The position numbers and the translations under genes were made by a program. Under the pieces are notes generated by a model that was not told the DNA's origin, did not search any database, and worked only from the letters and a program-made list of their open reading frames with translations. A DNA stretch of 64,000 bases from Lenzites betulinus. Taxonomy: Eukaryota > Basidiomycota > Agaricomycetes > Polyporales > Polyporaceae. The stretch is taken from assembly GCA_022264855.1 (NCBI GenBank), contig JABYQU010000060.1, forward strand, positions 124,001 to 188,000, given 5' to 3'. Positions 45,651-56,480 of the stretch are shown piece after piece. Position 1 is the first letter of the stretch; the number at the start of each line of letters is the position of its first letter.

Positions 45651-46566
45651 GATTTTTGCGAAGATGAGGACGGGGATGGTCGAATGGAGGATGAGCGGAC
45701 CAACAGCGGACCAGGGCCTGAGCAGACACGGGCGCTTGCGGGGACCAAGAAAGGGAGGAGGAGCCCGTCGGACGCGTTTTTCCAGATGCGATCGGGCGAT
45801 CTGGGAGACACGTGGGCTGGGGAAGAGATCTTGGCCCAATTGGGAGGGAGGCGTGGGAAGCGGTCGTGGCGCACGCCGCAGACAAGACTGCTTTGCCTCC
45901 GCGTACTGGCCAACCGCGGCGGGTGCGAACGCGTCGCGTCTGCCCCAAACGCAATGCATCTCAGCAGCCGCTAGCACAGGCCTGCGAAGAGCGGGGTGTC
46001 TTCAGTGATGATATCACCGCATGCCAGGGACGCGCGCGTACGTGTGCGATGAATGGTGCCAAGTTGGAGTCCCCCGCATCTGCGCTGCATCTGCATCCGC
46101 TTCGCAGGCGTTTGTGGCCTATTCAGTTCCCCAAACGCCCGCTTCCGCCCCTCGCACTTCCCAACGCGAGCCTCCGCCGCGCTCGCCGTAGCGGCAGACG
46201 TGGCGCAGCGAGAGCGTGTGCGAGACTGGCAGCGGTCGCGCACGGTCAGCGAAGTCAGCTCTGGTGCGCGCGTGTACCTGCATTGGTTGCCAGAGCAGCA
46301 GCGGGCCCCTGGGAGCTAGGAGGCGAGTTCTGATAAGGCCGGGGAGGTGCAGCTAGCCGTGTTGGGCGAGCGCGGACTCTGATGCGCTCTCTGCAGCTTC
46401 TCGCCATGGGGAGACGGAACCGAGTGTTTGTTGTCCGCTGTTTGTCGCGCTCGCGCTGCTTACCGTTCGTCTGAGTCCCAACCGCTCTGAGGTTCGCCCG
46501 TGTCCGTCTCCTGCTCCTCCGCCGCGATACGACCTCCTCCTCCCCCCTCCCCGCGCTGCCGGCCTT
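45651..46566. other. Divergent intergenic region upstream of CGR1
   Basis: This 916-bp spacer separates the CGR1 start (minus) from the next gene start (plus). No gene or named element is seen. Confidence 0.5.
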
Positions 46567-49315
46567 ATGAACGTCATGAACTCCCCCGTCGACCTCCGCT
46601 CACGCGACGACCATGTCAGGCTCCTCCTCGACCAGCGTGCCGCCCGCGCAGATCTTCATGGCCGGTTCCCCTCCATCTCAGAGTTCTCAGACTCGCCCTC
46701 TGTCTACAGTCACCCGCACTTCTCCCCACGTCCCTCCGACAGAATCCCTCTCGACGGCCCCGCACAGCCCTTCCGCTTCCCCCACTCCCCCCAGGTCTAC
46801 AGCCCATCTCTATCCGACGCTCGCTCTCCCATCTCGGACCGAGAACGTCTCAACATTCCCACCGCTAGCAGCCTAGATCTCGAGGACGACCCGCGCTCCT
46901 CCACTGAGTACGGCAGCATGCATGAAGAAGACGCGTCCTCCCCGGACGAGGACGGAGAGGAGGAAGTGGGCCGGGTCAGCATGTACGGCCCCAAAATGCG
47001 CTTCCACTCCCCGGCCCCCTGGGAAGAAGAAGACGAGGAGGATGCGTCGAGGGATAGCGTTGACGAACTCTCGACGCAGCCGAAGAGGAAGGGCGATCCC
47101 GGCAAGAAAGGCTGGGGGTTGTCCAGAGGCGCAGGCGAACCGCGTCCCAGCGTCGACTCTGTCCGTTCCAGCAGGCCGAAGCAGTCGTTCGAGACATCAT
47201 CCGCTCTCTCCGCCTCCGGGGCATTAGCGTATGTCCCATCATTCCCGCATCTATCAAATTCCCACTCACGAGCATATATTCCCAAGTGCCCTCGCACAAG
47301 CCTCCATGTCGTCCACGTCCCTAGCTATCAACCCCTCGCCTCAGTCCCTGCGGGACAAGCTGTCACTGCCGCGCCTGCGATCCCGCACGCCGTCCAACGT
47401 CGGCCAGATTGATGCGCTCTCGACCTCCACCAATGTTTCTCCTGTCTCTCGACTGACATCCCCGGCGGATACTGATGGTGATGACCGCTCTGTGGACCAC
47501 ACCTCGACGCGATCTGCGACGCCACAGTACGCTGAGTACACACATCCTTATGCCAATCCGGATCTCGTCCGAGGCGCAAACCTTGATCCACCGCTGCCAT
47601 CGCCCAACTTTCAGGCAACATTCGGCACGGGCAGGATTGACTCAAATTCGACGCTCACCGACACGACGCCCAGCAGCAGCATGTCTCAGTTCCGCTCGAC
47701 GACCACCATGTCCCTCACCCCAGGAACGTCGACAACATCTGTGAACCCCAGCTTCAGCGATTCGGCGTCCTTCACGAAGGTCGGGGGCAAAGGCATCTCC
47801 GGTCCGATCCCTGTGGACAAGGCGTCACTCTCCTTCGCAGCGTTCACCATGCTCAACAGCGTACCCCAGTCTCCCATTGTTCAGAATACGCCCATGAGTC
47901 CCGCACCACGGGCTCGCGAGCTATCGGCCTCTGGCTCTCCCATGTCTGGTCTGCCGGCATGGCATGAAAGCACAGGCGGAGGCGGGGCACTCAAGCTGAT
48001 CTCGTTGCAGGAAGCGCAGGCACAGGCGAGGGAACGCTCACGGAGCGCAACTGCGCATCCCGTCATTTCAAGCCCGTACGCGAGCACATCAAAGACGCAG
48101 CTTCCTGATCCCGATTCGGACGGCTCTCAGCGCGCCCAAGGACGTGCGCGTTCGACTAGCGCGGGCGCAAGCAAGGGAAGGCAGCCAGTACCCACTGGGG
48201 GCGAGTCTCCTGGGCAGCACGGCGGACCACACAGACAAGTCGCACGGAAGAAGAGCGGATTCATGCGCTTGTTCAATGGCAAGGACCGCGACAGGGTGTC
48301 CCCCAACTCCCCGCCACCGCCGGTACCATCACTCACGAATGACGCGCACGCGGCTAACCAGCCGCCAGTGCCGCCTGCGCAGTATTCTCGTCCGCGTCAA
48401 GGCTCCGCCACCCATCGCGTACCTGTCCCGTCTCTGTCCCCCAGTACCATCGGCGAATCCTATGCGTCTTCTAGCGGTCCTGGTTCCGGCGGGTCTATCT
48501 CCTCTTCCGAGTCGTCTCCTGGGGCCACCGCTCAGCCACAAACGCCTAGCCCAGGACTGCGTGAGCAGCAGCTCAGCGCGCGCCGCAAGGTCCCCGATCT
48601 CTCGATCGTGACCTCGCCGTCGATGGGCGGCCTGACCGCGAAGGTGCCGTACACCGCGCCGCTGTCTGCGGGCGCGAACGACAAGTCGCACCACCTGACA
48701 CCGACGACAATCGTGTCGCGCGCGGATGTGTTCAACGGTGGGGGTTTCCCCAGCAGCGCGCCGCCGAGCAAGACCGACTTTGTGGGCCTCAGCATACGCC
48801 CGGTGTCGACACTGTTCAGCCGCGAGCTCAAGGAGCAGCTCGCCGTTGCGGACGACAACTCGCTCCGGACACGGCCGTCGCTCGAGGCGGACAATGGCAC
48901 GCCGACGACGAGCACGACGATCATCTCCCCGCTCAGCCCGGACTTCCCCAACGGCGGGAAGAGTCTCGGATACGGACGGTCCAGCGACGAGAAGTCGGGC
49001 CATGTGTATGCGCACGACGAGCGCGACCAGTCGAGCGTGATCCAGACGCTGCAGGAGCAGATCCTCACCGCGCGCCGCGCGTGGCAGCGCCAGATCTGGG
49101 AGCTCGAGGGCCAGGTGCGCGACCTCAAGGCGGAGGTCGAGGAGCTCCGCGCCGCGGACGGCAACACCGAGTATTGCGCGGCGTGTGGACGCGGCAGCGT
49201 TCGGCGCCCAGCCGCCGAGGCGGAGGAGCTCAGGAAGGCGGGCGTGAAGACGGGCGTCGTCAACCGTCCACGCGCCCGCACGGGGGTCGGCTCGCGGTTC
49301 GCCAGCGGCACGTAG
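46567..49315 (+). CDS. Uncharacterised Ser/Pro-rich protein with C-terminal coiled coil
   Basis: The model has two exons (46567-47228, 47287-49315) giving 896 aa, and the intron keeps frame. Most of the sequence is low-complexity Ser/Thr/Pro-rich, as in fungal cell-polarity or signalling scaffolds. A basic block RKKSGFMRLFNGKDRD sits in the middle, a motif type seen before membrane-binding or scaffold regions. The C-terminus carries a predicted coiled coil (QTLQEQILTARRAWQRQIWE leading to LEGQVRDLKAEVEELRAAD) followed by a short Cys pair, YCAACGRGS, that could bind metal. I do not recognise a named family and give no function. ATGs at 46567 and 46576 are equally possible starts. Confidence 0.78.
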
Positions 49316-50178
49316 GCTGCTTCCCACATGCATATGCACGACACGTCGACGTCTTCACGATGCGCTTTTTCTTGGTGCGCTCTACCATCCTCTCTCTGTC
49401 TCTCTCTCTCGTTTCGTACATACTACGCGCTCCAATTGGCCGTTCGTTCTTGTGGAATAGACCGACCCGAGGTCAGAAACCGCCGGTCGCCAGGGACGCT
49501 TTCGCTCACACCCACCCACACATCCTCTTGCCTGGTGGCCCTATCGCCTATTTGTTTATTGTTATTATCCGTGTAATCACCCGCCGCGCACCACGCGCGC
49601 GCACGCCCGCACTCCCTTGACTCGTTCTATACGTCTCTACTTATCCTCACGACCCTTCTCGCCTGTCCATTTGATACCACACTAGAGTATGTTGTACCTG
49701 ATAATATGTCGCAGTACCGCTTTGTCCCCTCCCCTCCCGCTAGCACCACCACCACCACATCTGTGTCCGCTCACACTCCCGCTCCTTCTCCCTGATCACG
49801 AGCCTCATCCGATCTTTCGCACTCCTCTCCCTCGCATACATCTCCGCCTCGCGCCGTCTCCGCTCGTTTCTCTGGGTCTTTATGGTGGTCGTGGCCGTCT
49901 TTGTCGTCACTCTTTCGCACATCATCAGCAGCTCGGAGTGCCCGTCTCGCACACCTGTTGTACCTGTTACTTGCGGGCGTACCGGTGCGGTCTGCGCAAT
50001 TGCATGTTTGTATGGGCTCAGCCTGCAGGGCAATGCGATCGCATGCGTCTCTTTCACTTTGACAAGTTGGGTGCACACCCGTGTGAGCGTTGTGAACGTC
50101 ATAACATCGGCAGCGAACAACATAAATCCTGGAGAACCTTCAGAAGATATATAGATAATACCCAAGTCCCAATCCCTC
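49316..50178. other. Convergent intergenic region, no gene seen
   Basis: About 860 bp lie between two convergent stop codons. A CT microsatellite near 49390 and a short run of ACC triplets near 49747 are the only patterns. It presumably carries the two 3' UTRs. Confidence 0.5.
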
Positions 50179-53100
50179 CTACTCGTCGTCCGCACCGAGC
50201 AACCACCCAATCCCCTTCTGCAGCACGCGCGACGCCTGCTCCGAAACCACATGCGCGCCGTCCCCCGCGCGGCCCCTGCTCCCGCTCCGCGAGCGCTCCG
50301 TCTCGTCCGACATGTACGACCGCCCGCGCCCGCCGAACGCGAACGGGATGTTCGCCGCGACGTGGCTGAACGCCTTGTTCGCGAGCGCTGCCGCGTCCGG
50401 CGAGTGCGGGATGTGCAGCTCCGGCATATGCATGCTCTGCAGGCGGCTCGCCAGCGATGCCACCGCGTCGCCCGCCCCGTGCCCGCTCATGCGCTGCCGG
50501 CGGGGCGCACCCGCGCGTGCGCTCGCACGTCGTATACCGCGCGTGCGCTCGCGCCGCCGCGCGACGTCGTCCGCCTCGAGCGCGCGCCACGCGGCGAGCA
50601 CGTCCGGGAGGCGCTCCGCGGGGCAGAACTCGAGCGCGCGCCCGAGGAGCGCGAGCTTCTGCTGCGCGTCGGGGTGCTCCGGGTGGCGCCCGAGCTGGAA
50701 GCAGGTGAGCCAGCAGACCTCGCGCGCGGCCTGGATGTGCGGCGGGACGTCCGCGGATGCGGGGGCGGTGGGGTCGTGGAGGAGGAGGACGGTGTTGACC
50801 ATCTGCTCGCTCGCGGCGTGCGCGCGCGCGAAGTCGTCGGATTGGAGCGCGGTCTCGGCGAGCATGGCGAGCGTCTTGACTTGCGCGACGACGTCAGCGC
50901 GGAAGCCGAGCTTGTGCACGAGGTCGAGGATGACCTCGGTGTGCTTGTAGGCGTCGTTGTTGCTGGATAGCACGCGGGAGACGAGGGAGAGACGGTCCTT
51001 CGTGAGGCGGATTTCGATCGGGGAGATGGGGATCCCGGGGCGGGACATGAGGTTGAAGGAGCAGAGGCGGGAGGTCGCTTCGATGAACTCTTTTTCCTGG
51101 GTGATGCGGTCGGAGGGTGTGGGGACGTCGAGGCTTGCAAAGGGGGAGTTATAAACCGGGTGTCCAGTCGGAGAGTAGGAAGGGTACGTACCAGTCGTAC
51201 GCCAGTTTCATTTCTCCGAAGTGGTAGTTGCCCGACGTCGCGTTGTCGTAAAATTCTTGGGAGCAGGCCAGACAGAATTCTTCAATCACTTGCTGGTCCA
51301 GCGACAGTTCAGCGCTGGATGTGCGGAGCAGCTTCTTGGCGATGTCAAAGTCTAAGCCAACCGTTAGCTCTAGCCTGCAGTAACTTGCAGCGATACTTAC
51401 TGCCGGTACTCAACAAACCACTGAAGAAAGTGCGGATGATATCGTCCAGGGAGAGCAGGCAGAATGCGCTTCTCGACCCACTCTCTCCAGAACCCGATAG
51501 CTTCAGCATATCCTCCAGCAGCCATTCCCAGTCTTCTTGTGTCTCCAACTTGTCGTCTGACGCGTTGGCACGCCGCGCCATGCGGTTCGCGCGAGCGCGC
51601 TGCTCAGATATGTTGGAGTTGCTCTGCAAGAACCATCGCAAGGGCGCTGGGACGCTCCAGCGTGCAAGTATCTCTCCGGATTCCAGATGCACGTCCAAGA
51701 CATCCAGCGCGCGCGAAAGGGAGGCCGTGGGAAGGGGCGTAAAGAATATGAGAAGGTCCGACGGCGTTGCGCGAGGCCGTGCCGTGGAGGGGGTGACAAA
51801 AGCACCTAGGGACGCAATGGTCGTATCCGCCTCATCCGCGTCGTCTTCATCGTCCTCCGGCGTATCCCAGGCGGGGAGGCACTCAAAGATACGACTCATT
51901 GTGGGCCACTTGTCGATGCTGTCGCTTCCATAGAGGCAGGCGAGTGCGAGACGTGCCATGGCCTCATCGTCCCGGATGACTCGCTGGCCTTGGGGGAGGG
52001 TAGGCTTTGATGCCTCGAAGACCGCAGCGACAATTCCCAGCGGCGCATTGAGGATGTAGTCATAGAGCAGACGCGTCGCAAGGGACGCATCGGGCTGCCC
52101 CGAACGTTCTGCGCGCGACTCCAAGACAAAGAGGTACGGCATGACTAGGTGCTGGATGTCATGCGCAATCGTCTCCTCCGTCGAATGCGCGAGGTACGCG
52201 CGAAGGACGTCGACCGGCTGCATCGACCTCCACCTCCCTAGGGGCCAATCTTCCGCTGCGCCAGACTCCGCCTGAGGAACATCGTATACAAGACGAGCAA
52301 TCAAAGTGAGGTCTTCTCCGGCTTCATCCAGTCCAGGAAGTCCCTGCGACGCGGCGTGTTGCACAAGGGCTAGCGCGGCGTCCACCATGCCAGTGGATGA
52401 GAGAACATGGTCAATGCGTTGAAGGTACCAGGATGAGAGCTCGGAAGACGAGAGCGGTTCTGGTCGAGTGGGAAGGGGGGGATGGTCAGAGGATGGTGTC
52501 GGTGAAGCCACCCCGCACTCTTCCAACGCCAGGGTGCACTCTGACCTTTCCACGAAGTCAGGCTCTTCCCGCCATGGTTTGGGGCACAACTTCTGTTCTA
52601 AGTCCAAGGAAGGGTCGTAGGATGGAAGGAGGTCTCTGTATTCAGCAGCGAGCGCGAACTCCGGTATGCAGTCGAGAATGGCGAAGCGGGACGGCCACAA
52701 CGTGGACCCATGATGCTCCATGAGAATCCGAAGAGCTACGAAGTGCTCTTGCGAAGCCAGGATACACGCCGTGTCCGCCAGGTCGCATGTTAGAAAGGAG
52801 GATAAGGGTATTGGGGGCTTTCCAGGAGGTTTAGAACGTGTTGCCTGGGAAGGTTCGGTGGGACTGTCTGCCCAGGGATCGTCCTCCCATTCTTCGTCTA
52901 TCGCTTCCTCCTCGCTTTCGTTCGCGACCGAGGCCTCCTTGCAGATTTCGTCGAAGGTATTCAAGCGATCCAAGCGGTCGAGCAAAATAGCGCGTATCCG
53001 GCATAGCTTGGCGTCCGTAGTCTCATCGGAGAAGTAGGACACAAGGGTAACATGCCGTGTCCGTGCATCCGCCTCAGTTCCATCCTCCTCATCGTCCGAC

Positions 53101-53375
53101 CCGGCCCCGCCACCTAATGATGACCTCCTTGTGCGCGTTGCGGCGCTCAGAGAGCGCTCAGCAGCCGCCTCAGTCCTCTCTATTCCAAGGTCGAGCAGAC
53201 AGCGCTGAACGGTCGCGGCGTCCAGTATCCGGTCGGCACAGGCAGCAGACACCCACAGGTCATCCTGTATAGGCTTCAGAAGTTGTTCCACATTATCCGC
53301 CGATAGTTCATCATCAGAAAGAGCTAGCCATTGTGCAGCGGGGTTTGGCTGAGAGGAGGTCGTGGCGGTCGACAT
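50179..53375 (-). CDS. SEC39: SEC39-domain protein (Dsl1/NRZ tether subunit)
   Basis: Sec39 (NBAS in animals) is part of the Dsl1 complex at the ER that captures COPI vesicles in Golgi-to-ER retrieval. The model has three exons (51401-53375, 51192-51351, 50179-51133), 1029 aa, in phase. The helical body shows motifs such as EEWEDDPWADSPTEPS, LTCDLADTACILASQEHFVA, WPSRFAILDCIPEFALAAEY and WPLGRWRSMQPVDVLRAYLA. Near the second and third exons, DFDIAKKLLRTSS, EEFCLACSQEFYDNATSGNY and RLCSFNL follow the family order. The C-terminal extension (a Ser/Arg-rich tail with KGIGWLLGADDE) is longer than in yeast. The frame is open upstream to 53492; the ATG at 53375 was chosen because the sequence before it is not protein-like. 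Confidence 0.85.
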
Positions 53376-53699
53376 ATTCGAGACGAAGACACGTGCGGGC
53401 GCGCACCGCGTACATCTACCATGACGTGGGCGGCAGTGAAGCGCGTTGTGGCGGCACGCTCGAAAGCCTCCGGGGACTCTGAACACATGCACATAGTACT
53501 GGCAAAGAACGACGCTATTCTACTACACGAAAGAGATGAACAGCAAGACCATCCGAACGACCTAATGACAACCAGTGAATTGGAATGCCTTCAATGCAGC
53601 GCAGGTACGTCTGGCGAACCCTGATCGCGGCCGAGCACTTCATATCCGCGTCAAGTCGCCTTCTTTTACGAGGCACCCCAAGTGCAAGAAGGTCCACTT
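53376..53699. other. Short intergenic region between SEC39 start and NIP7 stop
   Basis: This 324-bp spacer lies between two genes on the same strand. No motif is recognised; it should hold the SEC39 promoter and the NIP7 3' UTR. Confidence 0.5.
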
Positions 53700-54521
53700 T
53701 TAAAATAGTGTTTCCTAGAGAGCGTGTCAGATATGAACCAAGAATACAGCGAGTGTACCGGCATACCTCGTCACGAAGGTACTCTCCCACATCACTGTAA
53801 GAGCGTGCGTGGTTAGTGTGCTATCGGTATTAGCCAACGTCACATCATGCTCACGATTGATGGAATACGATGATAGCTGTAGGGTCGAGTTTCCGCGTAT
53901 CAATGGTAGATCTAGCAGTCACTCCGAAACCCTACGACATTTACTACAAGTCAGTACATCTCATGATTTCGCAACATTGTTGCACTCACCAATGGTATGT
54001 CGTTCATGCTGAAGACAACGACGCCCTGGTGCTCGGGCGTGTCCTCCGTGATCCGACCCAGATGAGCCTTCAATACATGATTCCCGTACAGGAAGGGCAT
54101 CTCGCCATTTGGCTTGATCCAAACCTGTAGGTATTTGTAAGGAGCAACTTCTAGACGGTCCAGAGTGGACCGACTGACCTTGTACTTCGCGTATTGTGCA
54201 AGATAATCGAGGGCGGTGATGTGCAGTTTAAATTTGCCGCTCTTGGAGAATTTGCCGAAACACGTCCCCAAGCTAACGAGGTTGGGTCTTGCGACAGATA
54301 TTGCGAGCTTCATAGACGACTCAGAGACGTAGAAAACTCTGTCTTTCTGCAGCCGGAAACAGTGGGGTTCATCCTCGCGGTCGATGAGATGTACGAGGTT
54401 TTTGCCCTGTGCCGGAACTCGGTCAGGCATGCGACAAATGACTGTACATGTATACACGCACGACGTAATTTGCCAGTTTCGCAAAGACAGCCTTGCTCTC
54501 ATCCTCTGTGAGGGGACGCAT
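53700..54521 (-). CDS. NIP7: 60S ribosome subunit biogenesis protein NIP7
   Basis: NIP7 is a PUA-domain RNA-binding factor needed for 27S pre-rRNA processing and 60S assembly. The model has six exons (54462-54521, 54179-54406, 53990-54124, 53855-53931, 53767-53794, 53700-53714) totalling 543 nt, exactly the 180 aa usual for the family. Signatures are the start [20 protein letters not shown], then [20 protein letters not shown] and [20 protein letters not shown]. The PUA part [20 protein letters not shown] and [20 protein letters not shown] is nearly invariant in eukaryotes. The final exon is only 15 nt (encoding ETLF and the stop) and the fifth is 28 nt. It is divergent from the UreD gene with 307 bp between the starts. 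Confidence 0.96.
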
Positions 54522-54828
54522 AGTTGCAGTACGGGTGTCTGTAGACTTGAACTGGGGACAGTAGAGTTGGCGTATAGACGAGGGTGGCGAAGGCTGGGGC
54601 AGGAGGCGCACAAGCCCGTCCAAAAAGTTGCCGATCTCGATCTTCACGACCACGTGCGGCGATCAAGGTGGGCGCTTCCGGCTGTACGCGACGCTCGACA
54701 TCGACCGGCGTGACTTGAAAGCTTGCTTATCGCGACCATGGTACGCCCTGGAGCATATATGTGATTTACTGGCACAGGAGAAGTGAACGCGTCACGGCTT
54801 GGCCTCGGGATACAACCGCTCCAGCAGA
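54522..54828. promoter_or_regulatory. Divergent promoter region of NIP7 and UreD
   Basis: This 307-bp spacer separates two divergent start codons. No convincing TATA box or named regulatory motif is recognised. Confidence 0.45.
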
Positions 54829-55788
54829 ATGTCCTCTCGCGCCCTACGTCCTGGCCAAGGCCGCATTGTTTTGCGCACCGATGGCTACTCGACCGGCTTC
54901 TCGGAAATGTCGGCGATGTACCCGCTGAAGCTGCTATCTCCACAACTACCTTCAACCGACGTACCCGTTGTGTACATGATGAGCTATGGGGGCGGTCTGG
55001 TGGGGGGAGACTGCGTGGAGCTTGAGGTGGACGTCCAAGATGGTGCTCGCCTCGCCATACTCTCCCAGGTAACTTTCCGTTCAGCCTTCCTTGTTGTAAT
55101 GTACCAACTCGGGATGTGTTAGGGATCGACGAAAGTGTTCAAGAGTCGACCAGGTCAAAGACAATCGGCTGCTGCACACGCGCAAATGCCCTCGGCTACG
55201 ACCCAGAAACTTCATGCACGCATCTCACCCAAGGGCGCTCTATTTCTGCTCCCGGATCCCGTCACTTGCTTTCGCTCCGCCAAATATCACCAGATACAGA
55301 CTCTTCATCTAGCCGAAGATTCATCCGCTGTGCTCCTCGATTGGGTGACATCTGGCCGCAAATCTCTAGGCGAGGAATGGGCCTTTTCAAGATACTACAG
55401 CCTCAACGAGGTCTGGGTTGGCGGCCAAAGGATAGCTAAGGACGCTACGCTCCTCGAGGAACGTGACTCAGAGGCAGGCCCACTCACAGCGCGGACGCTT
55501 GCTGAAACTCTTGCACCATATTCTTGCTACGCGACTGTCATCATGTACGGCGACCTCACTCGGAAGACCATACAACATCTATTCGCGGCGTACAGCTCTA
55601 TCACAGTTTTCAAGCAGCGCGCACCGCCAACCCTCCTTTGGTCGCTCAGTCCCATTTGTGACAATAAGGGTTGTGTGGTACGAGTCGCAGCCAAGGATAC
55701 GGAGGACGTTAAGATGTGGCTCGGGAAGGCGCTGTCCGACCTGGAGAGTGTACTCGGCGTGGATGTGTACCGGATGGCGTTCTCATAG
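54829..55788 (+). CDS. ureD: Urease accessory protein UreD
   Basis: UreD (UreH) is the scaffold that with UreF and UreG loads nickel into apo-urease, needed to use urea as a nitrogen source. The model has two exons (54829-55068, 55123-55788), 301 aa, in phase. Family motifs in order are the N-terminal MYPLKLLSPQ, VVYMMSYGGGLVGGDCVELE, then GSTKVFKSRPGQ straight after the intron, KGALFLLPDPVTCFRSAKYH, LLDWVTSGRKSLGEEWAF, NEVWVGGQRIAKDATLLEER and the C-terminal pattern WSLSPICDNKGCVVRVAAKD. The length and order agree with eukaryotic UreD. No urease or other accessory gene lies in the window; two Dal5-type transporters follow directly. Confidence 0.93.
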
Positions 55789-56480
55789 AGCCGATCTCTA
55801 GAGGCGTTCATGAGCACGCCTGTTCTCTTGCATAGTGAGTGTGTGAAGCCATGCCCCGGACTCGCCGCTCACCGCCTGCTCAGGGTACGTACTACGCAGA
55901 AGCCTGCACTATTCATGGAAAACACACCTCCAGTCTTCTCATCTCAGGAGGTGTGCCCTGAGGCTTACTCCATATGGGACCCCCCCACTGATGCATATTC
56001 TCTCCCGATCCGTGTCAGGCAATTGTAGGATGCAGAAGACTCTAATGGCGAGCGGTGGATATCGATAGCCTTCGTGGGCTAGCCCCAACGACGCCGTAAG
56101 TGCAGAATATCCTCAAGGGCAAAATATGTGAAAATAACCACACTCATGACTAGTTGCTTTCGGCGGGGAAATTGATGAGGGAATATGCGGAGGTCATAAG
56201 CCGCGCGTTGTACGCGACAGCGGCGGATTAGGTACAGAATACCGGAAGCAGTACTAATGCTACGCGCGCGGGTGTCGACGCAGATCTACACGGGCTGACC
56301 GGCATCCACTTTCGTAAAGTTCATGCAAGTAGTAGCGGCAAAGTGAATGCGGCACACGCAGCACACATAAGTATAGTCTTCCCCTCTTTCAAGCTTGTCG
56401 ACACGCCCGTACACCACCTCGACAGCAGCTCCGAACCACCTCTGTCCTCTGTCCCTATAGTGCACTCGTGCAGCATCGCT
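55789..56480. other. Intergenic region upstream of the first ACS transporter
   Basis: This 690-bp spacer separates two genes on the same strand and should hold the UreD 3' UTR and the transporter promoter. No strong motif is recognised; a GATAG core occurs near 56064. Confidence 0.5.

Noticed and set aside
48329..49344. A 336-codon minus-strand frame opposite the coiled-coil protein gene
   Set aside because: It is antisense to a real coding exon and has a typical Arg/Ala shadow composition.
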